From positions 1,595,506 to 1,659,505 of the forward strand of contig NW_003101677.1 in NCBI RefSeq assembly GCF_000003855.2: a stretch of DNA of 64,000 nucleotides, in the 5' to 3' direction. The number at the start of each line of letters is the position of its first letter. Within the stretch, counting starts at the first letter, position 1. The notes under the pieces are model-generated. The model worked only from the letters and a program-made list of their open reading frames with translations. It made no database searches and was not told where the DNA came from. The translations under genes were made by a program, and so were the position numbers. Positions 1-10,969 of this stretch are shown here, one piece after another. The stretch comes from Blastomyces gilchristii SLH14081 (taxonomy: Eukaryota; Ascomycota; Eurotiomycetes; Onygenales; Ajellomycetaceae).

Positions 1-399
1 TTCTATTCATGAATGAAACTTCTATTTCACACAATTCTTCAATTGTTCATTGATATATTAATCTTGATTGATTAATGAACTGATGGCATCTTCATCTATA
101 CTCAGTTTCATAAGTATTTTCATTCTTCATGATGAGTAGAGAGTGAGATCAGAAGTATTGAAATATGTGAGAGCATCTAAGTGTTCTTTCAGTGCTTTTA
201 TATTCAATTCTGTAGATATTGAAATTGTCTGTATAAGAGTTTCTTGTTAAGATAATTATTGAATTTCTTCATATTGACATTGTTGAGTTGCATGCATATC
301 AGCTATTTATTGTTATTATAATTTCAACATTGCTCAGAGTCACTGTGACACTGTGTCTATGCTCATGTTTAAGAGTTCTCTTATACTATTATTAGACAT
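1..399 (-). pseudogene. gag start of gypsy A1 (partial)
   Basis: On the minus strand an ATG at 399-397 opens a frame that reads MSN followed by acidic and hydrophobic residues. It aligns with the gag start of A3 (ATG at 10970) and A2 (ATG at 1052). Stops are frequent and the sequence leaves the window after about 130 codons. It would have encoded the N-terminus of a retroelement capsid protein. Only the start is visible, so identity rests on the match to the better copies. Confidence 0.7.
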
Positions 400-691
400 G
401 GTTATATTGATTGTCAGATGTGTGATATCTATGAAATCATAATCATATGAATATCTCATACATCTGAGATGTCAGAACTCTTAGATCTTTCACTGATATT
501 CTCTTATAAGATTCTACTCTCTTTGTAAGATCTTGTTATAAGACCAGAATGACTGATGAGCAAGCTTCTATCTAAGAACTCAGTGTCTGCTTAACTGTTT
601 GACTGTTTCTCTATTTCTTACATGTTGTTACACATTTGAATATCTTGATGAATAATCATCTCTAATAAGGAGATGATGAACATTTTTCTAG

Positions 692-1003
692 TGTAAGAGG
701 CCTATGCTGAATAGATCAGTATAATATTAATAGGTCTTATATAACAAAGAGAAAAACATTAGAGAAGGAAAGAAAGAGAAAGTGCGAGAATCAGTGATTG
801 AAGTGGATATTTATATGTGTATGTGGTGATGTACACAGTGGAGCTTCAGGGCGGAAGGATATACGCGCGTTCGTAGTGGCTGAGGATCGGTGATCGGAAC
901 ATACACGTTCATGGCAGCCGAGGATCGGCGATCGGGAATGGGGCGGTAGGAATCTATAGAGTGTACGGAATAGTCTATATGATTGATCTCGCAGCCCGCC
1001 ACA
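692..1003 (-). repeat. 5' LTR of gypsy A1
   Basis: This 312-bp segment begins TGTAAGAGGCC and ends CCGCCACA on the plus strand. It is the reverse complement of the LTRs at 7350-7663, 10372-10693 and 13981-14302. The outer half (about 840-1003) is rich in CpG, such as cgcgcg and ggatcggcgatcgg. The inner half is AT-rich. Confidence 0.92.
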
Positions 1004-1051
1004 GATATATAAGATATTCATACAATTACATATTCAATAATTGATATAACT

Positions 1052-2130
1052 ATGTCTAACAATAATATGAAACTCTCAAACATGAGTATAGATATAATGT
1101 CACAGTGGCTCTGAGCAATGTTGAAGTTATAATAATAATAAATAGCTGATATGCATGCAACTCAACAACTTCAATATGAAGAGATTCAATGATTAATTCA
1201 TGTAATTTCAACATCTGCAAAATTGAATACAAAAGCATTAAAAGAATGCTTAGATACTCTCATATATTTTAATACTTTCAATCTTACTCTCTACTTATCA
1301 TGAAGAATGAAAATGCTTATAAAACTGAGTCGATGAAGATGTCATTGATTTATTAACTAATCAAGATTGATATATCAATGAACAATTAAAGAATCACATG
1401 AAATAGAAGTTTTATTCATAAATGAAAGCATGTGAATCAGTGTTATGAATATCTGATAATATTATAAAATATCTTGATATTCTGTTCTGAGACACTGCCA
1501 TGCAACAGAAAGTATTAGATTGATTACAGAGTATCTGACAGAGAAATACTTCTCTTACAACATTCATTTCTGACTTCAATATTAAGATTCTAGAAGTAGA
1601 TGATCAATCTTGAGAGAATTGAATGAAGATTAGCATGCTTAAGAAGACATTGACTTTCAAACTCTTACAGACTCTTATAAGTGTAGATGAAGATCAGACT
1701 TATGAAGACTTCTGCACACAGCTCTGAATATTGAATGATTAACTTATCAAGCTCAAGAGTATACAGAACAGTGATAGAAGATGTTATATCTCAGCAACTC
1801 ATATATCTGCACTGAAGAACAGCAATGATGCAGATGTCATGAACTGAATAAATTTAAATATCTATACATAAGCAAGAGTTTTCACTGTTCAAACAGGCTT
1901 CTGAGTCTCTGAAATCACTTCTGAAGAAGTCACTAATCAATATCAATGTGAAGTGTACGTCAACTGTAACTGATTAGAACATATTACTTTCAACTGCTAA
2001 TCAGCTCATGTGCCTTCTTACTTGAAGAATGAATCAGTGTCTGTTTATATCAATTATATTGCAGTGAAGAAAGATTCAGAAGATAACTACAAGAATGTCT
2101 CAGTGAAACAGAGAAAAGATTAGCTTCTAT
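1052..2130 (+). pseudogene. gag of gypsy A2
   Basis: This is the degraded capsid/nucleocapsid frame, parallel to A3 gag (10970 onward). A CX2CX4HX4C zinc knuckle is recognisable at 1956-1997, but its first Cys codon reads TAC (Tyr). The other three ligand positions survive. Trp and Arg positions often read TGA. It cannot encode a full protein. The identification comes from the knuckle, the position just before a DSG protease, and alignment with A3. Confidence 0.8.
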
Positions 2131-2169
2131 TCAAATTCATAAACAGAAGCTTGAAGAGGTCAGATGACA

Positions 2170-4117
2170 ATAATTTGAAGAGAAAATGATAATAAATGTA
2201 ATTCTTATATCTACTGTGATTAATAACATGTATAATATGAAAGTTATAATAGACAGCGGTCTATGTCACTATGCAATGATAAACTCTTCAGTCATAAGAT
2301 GTTATAATCTTCAGTGTATTTCTTTATCAAAATTCTGACTTCTCACAGAATTTGATGATCTAAAAGATGTTTGTATTCATTACATAGTGAAACTAAACAT
2401 AGATATGAGAGGACATCAATATGAAGATGTCTATATATATAAAGTTGATAATCTTGATTATAATCTTATGTTAGAACTTGTCTGACTATCTGAACAAGGC
2501 ATCTTACTGAATACTTGAAACAGAAGCTTGATATTCTCTAATGATGATAGAATTTATGAAGATGATATTCACAAGACTATGAATCTTACACAGATCTCTG
2601 TCAACACTTATAAAATACTCTGAAAAAGAAGTTATTATAAAAATCACTGACAGAGTCACTAACAAGTTCACTGATAGCAGAATCATGTGTCAATCTATTT
2701 CATCAGTCTGATCAATATTAAAAAGATCTTAGAAAAGTTATTCTGTACTACAATAACAGATTCTCACACAAAACTCTCTCAACAATATCATGAATATCTA
2801 GATGTCTTCTGACAAGACAACATTATAAATATATCTTCTTTATGAGACTCAGAAGTAAATCACAGTATCAAGTTAGAAAAGAAGAATGATAAGAATCTCA
2901 AGTCACTGTGAGATTCTCTTTATAATATATCTCAAGATAAAGTACTTCTTCTTTAGAAGATACTCAATGATCTGTTAAATAAGAAATTCATACATATTAG
3001 CAACTCTTTCACTGCAGCTTCTATTCTCTTTACAAAGAAGTCAGATAAAGAACTCTGATTCTGTGTGAACTATCATGATCTGAACAGATTGACAAAGAAA
3101 GATTATTATCTCTTATCTCTTATCAATGAAACCCTAGTATATATCAGATAAGCTTAATAGTTTACAAAGCTAGATATCATCACTGTGTTTCATAAGATTC
3201 ATATTACTGAAGAAGATGAATGACTTACAGTATTCTGAACATATTATAACCTCTTTGAATGAATAGTCACACTCTTTGAACTGACTAACATTCTCAGTAT
3301 ATTTCAGAAGTATATCAACTGAGCACTCTGAGATTTTCTTAATAAGTTTGCATCTGCTTATCTAGATGACATTCTCATCTTCACTAATGAATTCAGAAAA
3401 GAGTATCAAGAGTATGTGTGAAGAGTATTATAATAACTATGAGAAGCAGAACTATTAATTGATATTGATAAGTGTGATTTTGAAGTTAAGAGTACTAAGT
3501 ACTTAGGTTTCATCATAGAAGCTGATAAGAAGATTTAAATGAATTCTGAGAAGATCTCTGTCATTCTCAAATGAGAAGCTTCATGTACTATGAAAGATGT
3601 ACAAAGCTTCATTGAATTTACTAACTTCTATCAGTGATTTATATAAAACTTCTCAGATATTATAAGATCACTTACAGAACTCACTAAGAAGAACTCAGTA
3701 TTTCAATGATTAGCAGATGCTGAAGCTGTATTTATATAGATAAAGAAGATGTTCATCAATATCTCTCTGCTGATAATATTCAATTCTGATTGTAAGATAG
3801 TTATTGAAGCTTATTTCTCTGACTATATAATAGAAGAAGTGATATTATAATATAATGATGAAGATGTTCTACAATTATATGTCTTCATATCTAAGAAACT
3901 GAGTCTCACTGAATGTAATTATGAGATTCATGAGAAGAAACTTCTTATAATTATATAATGTTTAAAAGAATGAGACTCTGAACTCTGAAGTATCTCTGAA
4001 TTTGAGATAGTCATAGATTATAAGAACCTTAAATACTTCATAACTATCTGTAAACTCACTGAATGACAGATATGATAATCTGAGTCTTAAGCTGCTTTCA
4101 TTTTATAATACACTATC
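2170..4117 (+). pseudogene. pol of gypsy A2, first part: protease, reverse transcriptase, RNase H
   Basis: A retropepsin motif D-S-G lies at 2252-2260 after a run of hydrophobic residues. The RT core spans about 2930-3550. It contains a degenerate FCV-YRDLN-type motif and an intact catalytic YLDD at 3359-3370 followed by ILIF. RNase H-like sequence follows to 4117 and continues beyond the LINE at 5675. Numerous in-frame TGA, TAA and TAG codons make it non-functional. RT motif order and the downstream integrase place it in Ty3/gypsy. Confidence 0.85.
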
Positions 4118-4130
4118 ATTCTGACAGCCA
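4118..4130. repeat. LINE target-site duplication (partner at 5662-5674)
   Basis: ATTCTGACAGCCA occurs directly before the LINE at 4118-4130 and again at 5662-5674, directly after its (AAT)n tail. The 13-bp length fits target-primed reverse transcription. Deleting 4131-5674 restores the RNase H frame of the host gypsy element. Confidence 0.93.
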
Positions 4131-5282
4131 TCTTCAAAGACAATGCCTTCTCAACTTTACAGAGTATACTCTCTGATTAAAAATCAATTTTCTTCTTTAA
4201 ATGTTGAAAAAGTGGATCATGAGAAGTTATCTCCCTGGAGAGAAAAGCTTGAATCTCTTATAGACTTACAAATAAGTGAACTATCAAAAGAGAAAGAATA
4301 TGAACATCATTTGAAGAGAATTTCTACCATCAATATAAAAGACTCTATTCTGATTTATTCAGATGGCTCAAAAAATGAGAACCTGAATAGATTAGGCGCA
4401 GGCATTGCTTATACTGAAGATAATATCAATTTTATTTCAGATTTCTGGAATCTAGGCTGTGAATCTGAAGTCTTTGATGCTGAACTATTTGCAATAGTGA
4501 AAGCTTTCAAACTCATAGAAATAAAATCTCATAAAAGAGGAAATAGTTTGAAAGAGGCATGGATATTCTCTGATAGTCAAGCTGCTTTAAAAAGACTTAG
4601 AAATAGTCAGATTCATAATGATCAAATGAATCTTGAACTGATCTTAAACTCTGTTTTGAAAATTCAGAAGAGAAGAACATCAAAGCTGATAATTCATCTG
4701 CACTGGGTTCCTGCTCATATGAATATTCATGGCAATGAATTGGCTGATTCAGCTGCAAAAAAGGGTGCAGAATTAAGCAGATCTATTCAAAAAATTGTGT
4801 CCTGGTCTTTCATAAAGAGAAAAATAAAAGAATCTTGTTTACACAAGTAGAATGAAAGCTGGCAGAAACAAAAGAAGAGTATACATTATTCAAGATTTGA
4901 AACAAAACCCAAGTGGAAATCTTGTTGAATTAAATGTAAAAAGAAAATATTCTCATCTATAATACAGCTGAAACTAGGACATGGCTATTTCAAATCTTAT
5001 ATACAAAGATTTAATGATAGATTTGACTCAATAGAATGCTCATTCTGCAATGCAAATGAGAATCCTGAGCATATTGTAATGCACTGTGCATTATACAATA
5101 GTCTCAGAGCCAGATTGAAAGAAAAGTATGATCTAAATCAATTAAATATGAGATTCTTATTCTCAACTGAGACAGGAATTAAATACTTAATAGACTTTCT
5201 ATCAGAAACTCAAGCAGCTACAAGAAAATGGCTAAATTCAGAATTATCTGAATATGAAGAGGAGGAAATCAATCAGATATAG
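4131..5282 (+). pseudogene. LINE ORF2 C-terminal half: RNase H and CCHC finger
   Basis: One frame runs from the 5' truncation to a natural-looking stop at 5280-5282, broken only by TAG at 4848 and TGA at 4926. The longest open piece from ATG 4143 is 235 codons. RNase HI motifs are in order: YSDGSK near residue 72, an acidic E in FDAELFAI, SDSQAAL, and a C-terminal WVPAH...GNELAD block. A CX2CX7HX4C finger typical of LINE ORF2 C-termini lies at about 5039-5089. The RNase H would degrade the RNA of the RNA:DNA hybrid during target-primed reverse transcription. The RT and endonuclease domains are absent. Confidence 0.9.
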
Positions 5283-5661
5283 TCTGTTAAAACAGCTATA
5301 CACTATCTTTTAATAATTTATTTTGTTACAGTCTCTCTTTACTTTATCTTTTCCTTTCAATTCCTTTCTATCTATCTATTTAATGTGTCTATCTTTAAGA
5401 CTGTGTTCCTTTTCTCTTTTCCTTTGTCATGATATTGTCAAACGGTTTCAAAGTATCAGAAGATGTTAAAACACTGCAATTTGTAAACAGTTTTTGTATT
5501 CTGAGCTGGAATTTTCTGATTTTGCATATCTGAAATTGATGAATGTATAATAGTTAACTTTACAGATATAGGAAAAACTCTGAGAACTAAAAGTTCTCAG
5601 GTAGATGTCATAGTCTCTGACTGCATACATCTATAATTGAAGAATAATAATAATAATAATA
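4131..5661 (+). mobile_element. 5'-truncated LINE (RNase H-bearing, I/Tad-like), with (AAT)n tail
   Basis: This non-LTR retrotransposon is flanked by a 13-bp duplication and ends in ATAATAATAAT. Its 5' end is missing: the reading frame is already open at the junction (4131), inside ORF2 between RT and RNase H. It is far less mutated than its host, with TGG codons present and only two in-frame stops, so it inserted late. A 3' untranslated region of about 380 bp follows the stop at 5282. Its last 26 nt closely match the 3' end of the SINEs in this window. Confidence 0.92.
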
Positions 5662-5674
5662 ATTCTGACAGCCA

Positions 5675-7349
5675 GAACTTGATGACAGATATTCTCTTAT
5701 AACAAGAGCAAGATATATCATCTGATATAACAGATACTTACTGAATAAACTGAGAGCATCAGCTCTTAAATCTGAAGATATTAGTTAATCAAGATAAAAC
5801 AGCTTACAGCACTATATATACTTCTTTAATTAGAACTATCACTGATATCTCAACTTCTTCTGAATCTATATCAGATGAGCTATGACATATAGCAGCTTAA
5901 ATCAATGAACTTCTCTAAACTCTCACTGAAGTAGTATAACAAGAAGTATCTCAATATCTCTCACAATTATATGTAAGAATTGACATCTCAGAATATTCAA
6001 TCAATGATAATAATGCTCTACAATTCTGTGAATAATACTGAGTCTCTCACTTCAAACTCTTATACATCTGAATAATGCAAGAGATGTATGATTCACATAT
6101 AACTAATTATTCAGACTGTGAACAACTATATAGAATGATCTTCTGAGAGTTCTATTAATCTGAGATATTAAACAGTATCAGATACTTTATTCAAAACTGC
6201 AACTGCTGTTCTTTTATTATCTTATAAAAGAACTGTAAGAAAGATCTACTGAAATCACTTGATATTTCTGATAGAATCTGATAAGATGTAGTAATTAACT
6301 TTACTGTTAATCTATCTGAGAGTAAGAATTGTAGAAACATTCTGATCATTGTTAACTGACTAAGTAAAGATATAATATTGAAATCTTATAACAAGATAAA
6401 TGCTGAATAAGTTATTGAAGTCTTCTTATAAAGTTTATTCTATTGAATATATAGATTGCTGAGATTAATAGTATCAGATCAGAGCTGTTAATTTATAAGT
6501 ACTTTCTAAACAAGAATCTGTCAAGTTCTTAAGATTATATACTGTCTATTAACTGTCTATCACTCTGAGACTGATAATGCATCAGAATAGATAATTCAGA
6601 CTGTAAAGAACTATCTCTGTAAGTTCTGTAATCACTTATAAGATGATTGACATAATCTGCTTCTATATACAGAGATTGCTATTAATGAACAAGATACTGT
6701 TTCAACAGACATAAGCCTGTTCTTTCTTACACATAGTTATCACATAAAGGTGTTGAATCTTCTAGAGATTACACAGTTCATACCAGATCTCTGTAGTCTG
6801 ATTCAGATCACTGATAATATAGTAATGAAGCTCTGAGATATCTGTGATTGAGCAGAGGCCTTTATGACAACTGTGAAACAAGATCAAGAGAATCAAATCA
6901 ATGTTCACTGAGATCTCACTAAATAATATAAGATAGAAGATCTAGTATAATTGAATCTTAAGAATATATAAATCACACATTCATCTTGTATGCTAGATTA
7001 CTGTCACATCAAGTATAAAGTGATAGAAGTTCTAGATAGTCATAACTACTGTCTTGACATATTATCAGAGATTCATGATATCTTTTATATAAGCTTGCTT
7101 CACTGTGTTATCATTGATCTGTTCTCTTCTCAACTAACTTCTGACTGACAGCTGTCAGGGATCATAGAAGAAGATAATGAGCTTAAGTAAGAGATTGAAG
7201 ATATTCTTGATAAGAGATCACACAGCTGTGATTGATAATATCTTGTGAAATGAGTTAACTATGATCAACTGATCTGAACTCTGAGTTCCATGTTATCTGA
7301 AACAGTGATTCTTGACTGATGAAAACTGCTTCTGAAAAGAGAGGACTAA
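5675..7349 (+). pseudogene. pol of gypsy A2, second part: RNase H end, integrase, chromodomain
   Basis: The frame resumes after the LINE with a degenerate ADILSR-like RNase H end and a zinc-binding integrase N-terminus. A DDE core follows: D near the NWLSKD region, SDQ...QF at about 6475-6500, and YHSETD...EW at about 6560-6600. The 3' end (about 7168-7335) has chromodomain hallmarks: EDNEL, a DILDKR-like strand, YLVK-x-VNYD and a Trp-rich end. Chromodomains target some fungal gypsy integrases to heterochromatin. Trp codons read TGA throughout, so it is dead. Confidence 0.85.
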
Positions 7350-7663
7350 TGTGACAGGCTGCACCTGATCAATCATATAGACTATTTCATACACTTCATA
7401 GATTTCTACTGCCTCATTCCCAATCATCAATTCTCAGTCACTATGAACATGTATGTTCCAATCACCAATCCTCAGCTGCTATGAATGTGTGTATATTCTT
7501 CCACCTCAAAGCACCACCGCGTACATGATCACATACACATATAAATATTCACTTCAATCACTGATTCTCACACTTTCTCTTTCTTTTCTTCTCTAACATT
7601 TTTCTCTTTGTTATATAAGACCTATCAATATTATACCGATCTATTCAGTGTAGGCCTCTTACA
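7350..7663 (+). repeat. 3' LTR of gypsy A2
   Basis: The 314-bp segment starts TGTGACAGGCTGC and ends CTCTTACA. It follows a purine tract (gaaaagagaggac) that looks like the plus-strand primer site. It is the same family as the LTRs at 692, 10372 and 13981. Confidence 0.92.
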
Positions 7664-7890
7664 TTAGCCTTATCAAAGTCAGTACTGATATTATAAGCTT
7701 TAGATGTAATATTCGGTGTATAAATATCTATTATAGCTGAATGAGTATTAATATTAATATTAAGATCTGTTAACTTTGATATTGAATCTGATGTAGAAAG
7801 AATTAAAATATTATAATAATTATACTCATTATTTTTCTCCTCTATTTTTTCAGATCTTTGTGTATTTTCTTTGAGATGAAAAACATCAAT

Positions 7891-8265
7891 AGCCCCGGTG
7901 GCTGAATGATTAATACAGCCACCTGGTAGCGCCTTGGTGTGGGAAACCAAGGCGCGTGGGTTCAAACCCCGCAGGGAATACATTAAATCTGGAACTCAAG
8001 CACCTCAGGTTTCTAATAAATACAGAGGTGTACAAATTGCTTCAATGAATCACTCTATGTTTCTGAGCTGGAAAGTTATTATTATATGTATTTAATTATC
8101 ACTTCTTTGTATTTTTCTATGTTCTTATTATCTTGATGTGATCTTAACATCTGTATTTTCTTCTGTATAATTAACACTTGATCTGTATTTAACATCATAC
8201 AAGGACTCATTATAAGCTCCGCTTGCATATGAGTATAATGAAAGAATAATAATAATAATAATAAT
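7891..8265 (+). mobile_element. SINE-1, tRNA-derived
   Basis: The 5' end has a Ser/Leu-type box A (GGTGGCTGAATGATTAAT) and a box B (GGGTTCAAACC). A 9-bp hairpin lies between them (GCGCCTTGG / CCAAGGCGC). The body ends in (AAT)n. The flanks AAAAACATCAAT (7879-7890) and AAAAACATTAAT (8266-8277) form a 12-bp duplication with one mismatch. This copy is somewhat more mutated than SINE-3. It interrupts the copia linker. Confidence 0.93.
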
Positions 8266-10366
8266 AAAAACATTAATATCTACAGTATCTATAATCTCAT
8301 TCAATTGATTAATTAAAGTCATTGATGATTCTTGAACTTTCATATATAGAAGCTTTACCTTCTTAGATACTTAATCTCTTAGTTATCTTTCAATGTAGAA
8401 ATCTTCAGAGTTGAATTTTCTATTCTTAATAAATATTACATCTCTTACTCTTATCATCTGTTTTAAGTGTGAAATTCAAATTTGATAGATGTTTGTAGAA
8501 TCATATTCAACTAGATATTTAATATAAGCTTGAGAATCTAGCTTCTGAGAACGGTTTCTATTAAGAACTTCATTTAGTATCTTTGTATAGATGTGATATC
8601 TGTAGATTTATAGATAAGTACAGAAGTAAGATTTGATCTGTAGAAATTCTTTCAATACTTATAGAGATAACTTTCAATCTAGAATTCTAGTAGAGATTCA
8701 GTTTACAAGATAGATGACAGTAAGTGTGATTTCAGACAAAAGTGATTATAATAGAAGAGATTCTATCTGTACAGTTCTTATCTTTATTATTAATATTACT
8801 TCTGCTTACTCTGCTATATTATTTTACTTATAAATATACTCTGAAGAATACTTCATCTCTGAATCTTTATCATTCACTTAATTTATAAAGTCATTTGTCT
8901 TCTTCATTACAGTATTATTATTAATATGAATAATCTTTATAGTACAGTTGAATTAATCTTTAATTCAATTAATAGCTTATCTAAGAGCTTTTCAGATTTC
9001 TGATTTTTAAATAGCTGTGATAGCTATATGAGATTATAGATAATTATATATGAAATGTATAAGATAACACTCATCATTATAGCACTGTGTAGAGTCATGT
9101 ATAATATCAGTGTGTAGATATTCAAATAGCATTTAGAATCTAATATAAGAATATCTTGATATTTGATTTTTTATATTAGATACATAACAGAGTTTGTAAA
9201 ACTCAGTGATAAGCTTGTCTACAGTATCTTCTAGATAAGTGATTTAAACATCAGTTGCATTATTTACAAGCTTTTAAATAACAATTTTTAAAGAATATTC
9301 TAATCTCTTATACTATGTAGACTGTGTAGCTATAGAGATTTTAGGTTTTTAAGAAGGTTTTGTAGAAGTGTGTATTAACAGATTGAAAGAATAATTTATT
9401 AAAGTGTGTATTGACAGATTAGAGAAAGAATTTGTAGAAGTTAAAGAATTTAAAGATATTGTTTTTTCAGATATAGATATAATAGCTCTATTAACTTCAG
9501 TAATAGTTTTTTCTGATATAGTTGAGAAAACAGTTATATCACTATATTCTATAACTAGCAATCTCTTAAATACTTTAATATATGTGAAGATTGTATTATC
9601 TATGTGTTTTTACAATCTGAAGTCTTTTTCATTATAATAGATGCCTTCTATATGAAAACACAGTTTTCATATAATAATATTTATATGAAAATTTAGAATA
9701 TAGACTGCATTAATGAGATTAACATTAAACTGCTTTTCTGCTTTATTTATTATAATAGTTCTAACAGTTTTATAATCTTTAACTTTAGTGCTGAAATCAT
9801 CTGTATAGACTTCTGTATTCATGTTCACAGATGTAAAGAATAGAAAATATATTTAATTATTACATATATGCTGTTTTATATCAGTATCAAAGATTCGGAA
9901 GTTTCAGAGATAGAAGTGAGAATTTAAAGAGTTCATTAATATTTTTCAGATCTATTGATTAATAAATTGATAATCTAATTACTTCAGAATTATTCCTTCT
10001 AGAACTGCTTCATTAACATCTATTATATCTGTATTTATCAATAAATCTCTAGATATCACATGATTAATATATCTCTTCAATTCTTGATTTTTAAGAGCTT
10101 AATTAATCTGAGTTCTCTTCTCTCTGTTTTTCTTTCATTCAGATGACTTTCTTAATGAATTAAGATAGTAGTACTGAGTGTATTAGTAACAGGCTTTATA
10201 GATACAGTTTTCAAATATTACTGATAATAATTACTAAGATCTTTCATTAAGAGTAGTGAAGTTCATAGATTTATCTTCTTTAAAAATACTCATTTCTCTA
10301 TATCTTTTCTTAAAGTTCTTAACTAACTCTATTAAAGATATAACATCTTTATCATATTAAATATTC

Positions 10367-10371
10367 TTAGC
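10367..10371. repeat. Probable 5-bp target duplication of gypsy A3 (partner 14303-14307)
   Basis: TTAGC precedes the 5' LTR and TGAGC follows the 3' LTR. There is one mismatch, reasonable for decayed DNA. Copia coding sequence continues on both sides. Confidence 0.65.
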
Positions 10372-10693
10372 TGTAGCGGGCTGCGCCCGATCAATCATAT
10401 AGACTATTCCATTACACTTCACAGATTACACTTCACAGATTTCAACCGCTTCATTCTCGAATGCGTACACTCCGATTCTCGGCCATTCTCAATCACCGAT
10501 CCTCGGCCGCCACAAACGTGTATAGATTCTTCCACCCTGAAGCTCCACTGCATACATCACCACATACACATATAAATATTCACTGCAATCATTAATTCTC
10601 ACACTTTCTCTTTCTTTTTCTTCTCTAACATTTTTCTCTTTATTATATAAGTTCTATTTATTATACTGATCTATTCAGTGTAGGCCTCTTACA
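10372..10693 (+). repeat. 5' LTR of gypsy A3
   Basis: It runs from TGTAGCGGGCTGCGCCC to CTCTTACA, 322 bp. The outer (left) half keeps many CpGs (gcgcccg, tctcggcc, gatcctcggccgcc). The equivalent part of the 3' LTR has lost them. Confidence 0.94.
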
Positions 10694-10969
10694 CTGGAAA
10701 AATGTTCATCATCTTCTTATTAGAAATGATTATTCATTAAGAGATATCTGAACATGTAATAACATGTAAGAAAGAGAAACACAGTTAAGCAGACACTGAG
10801 TTCTCAGATAGAAGCTTACTCATCAGTCACTCTGACTCTGTAATAAGATCTTATAAAAAGAATATCAGTGAAAGATCTGAGAGTTCTGACACTCAGATAT
10901 ATAAGATATTCATACAATTACACTTCTTCAGATTTCACAGATATCACACATTTAACAAACAATATAATC

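Larger units (their letters stand above)
1..1003 (-). mobile_element. Gypsy family A, copy A1 (5' part, minus strand, runs off window)
   Basis: The reverse complement of 1-691 matches the leader and gag start of the complete copy at 10694-11350. It is bordered at 692-1003 by the family LTR in reverse orientation. The outer LTR edge at 1003 abuts plus-strand family A sequence that begins about 200 nt into the leader. The simplest reading is that A1 inserted, in opposite orientation, into the leader of A2; the rest of A1 and the 5' end of A2 would lie left of the window. The expected left-hand target duplication cannot be checked here. Confidence 0.85.
1004..7663 (+). mobile_element. Gypsy family A, copy A2 (chromovirus, 5' end outside window)
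   Basis: The order is leader remnant, gag, protease, reverse transcriptase, RNase H, integrase, chromodomain and 3' LTR. This is the order of Ty3/gypsy elements of the chromovirus type. A LINE interrupts the end of RNase H (4131-5661); removing it rejoins the reading frame. The right flank is ttagc (7664-7668), where the minus-strand copia element resumes, so A2 inserted into that element. Confidence 0.9.
7664..10371 (-). pseudogene. copia gag end, protease, integrase and linker
   Basis: Read on the minus strand from 10371 down, the frame shows a stretch ending in YIPNF-like strand residues (about 9700), as found between protease and integrase in copia polyproteins. The integrase C-terminal signature follows at about 8600-8430: a YLVEYDSTNIYQIW segment, then VIRVRDVIF. 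Beyond SINE-1 the Ser/Thr- and Asn-rich linker to RT continues to 7664. Stops are frequent. The reading frame is continuous across the SINE when that is removed. Confidence 0.83.

Noticed and set aside
791..1021. Small minus-strand proteins in the first kilobase
   Set aside because: They lie inside the outer half of an LTR; open frames result from local GC content, and other LTR copies do not keep them.
1004..7663. Alternative genetic code with TGA = Trp, as in mitochondria or mollicutes
   Set aside because: TGA also replaces Arg CGA, TAA and TAG occur in the same frames, and the young LINE and the clean part of the DUF3723 gene use TGG for Trp. Mutation explains the pattern better.
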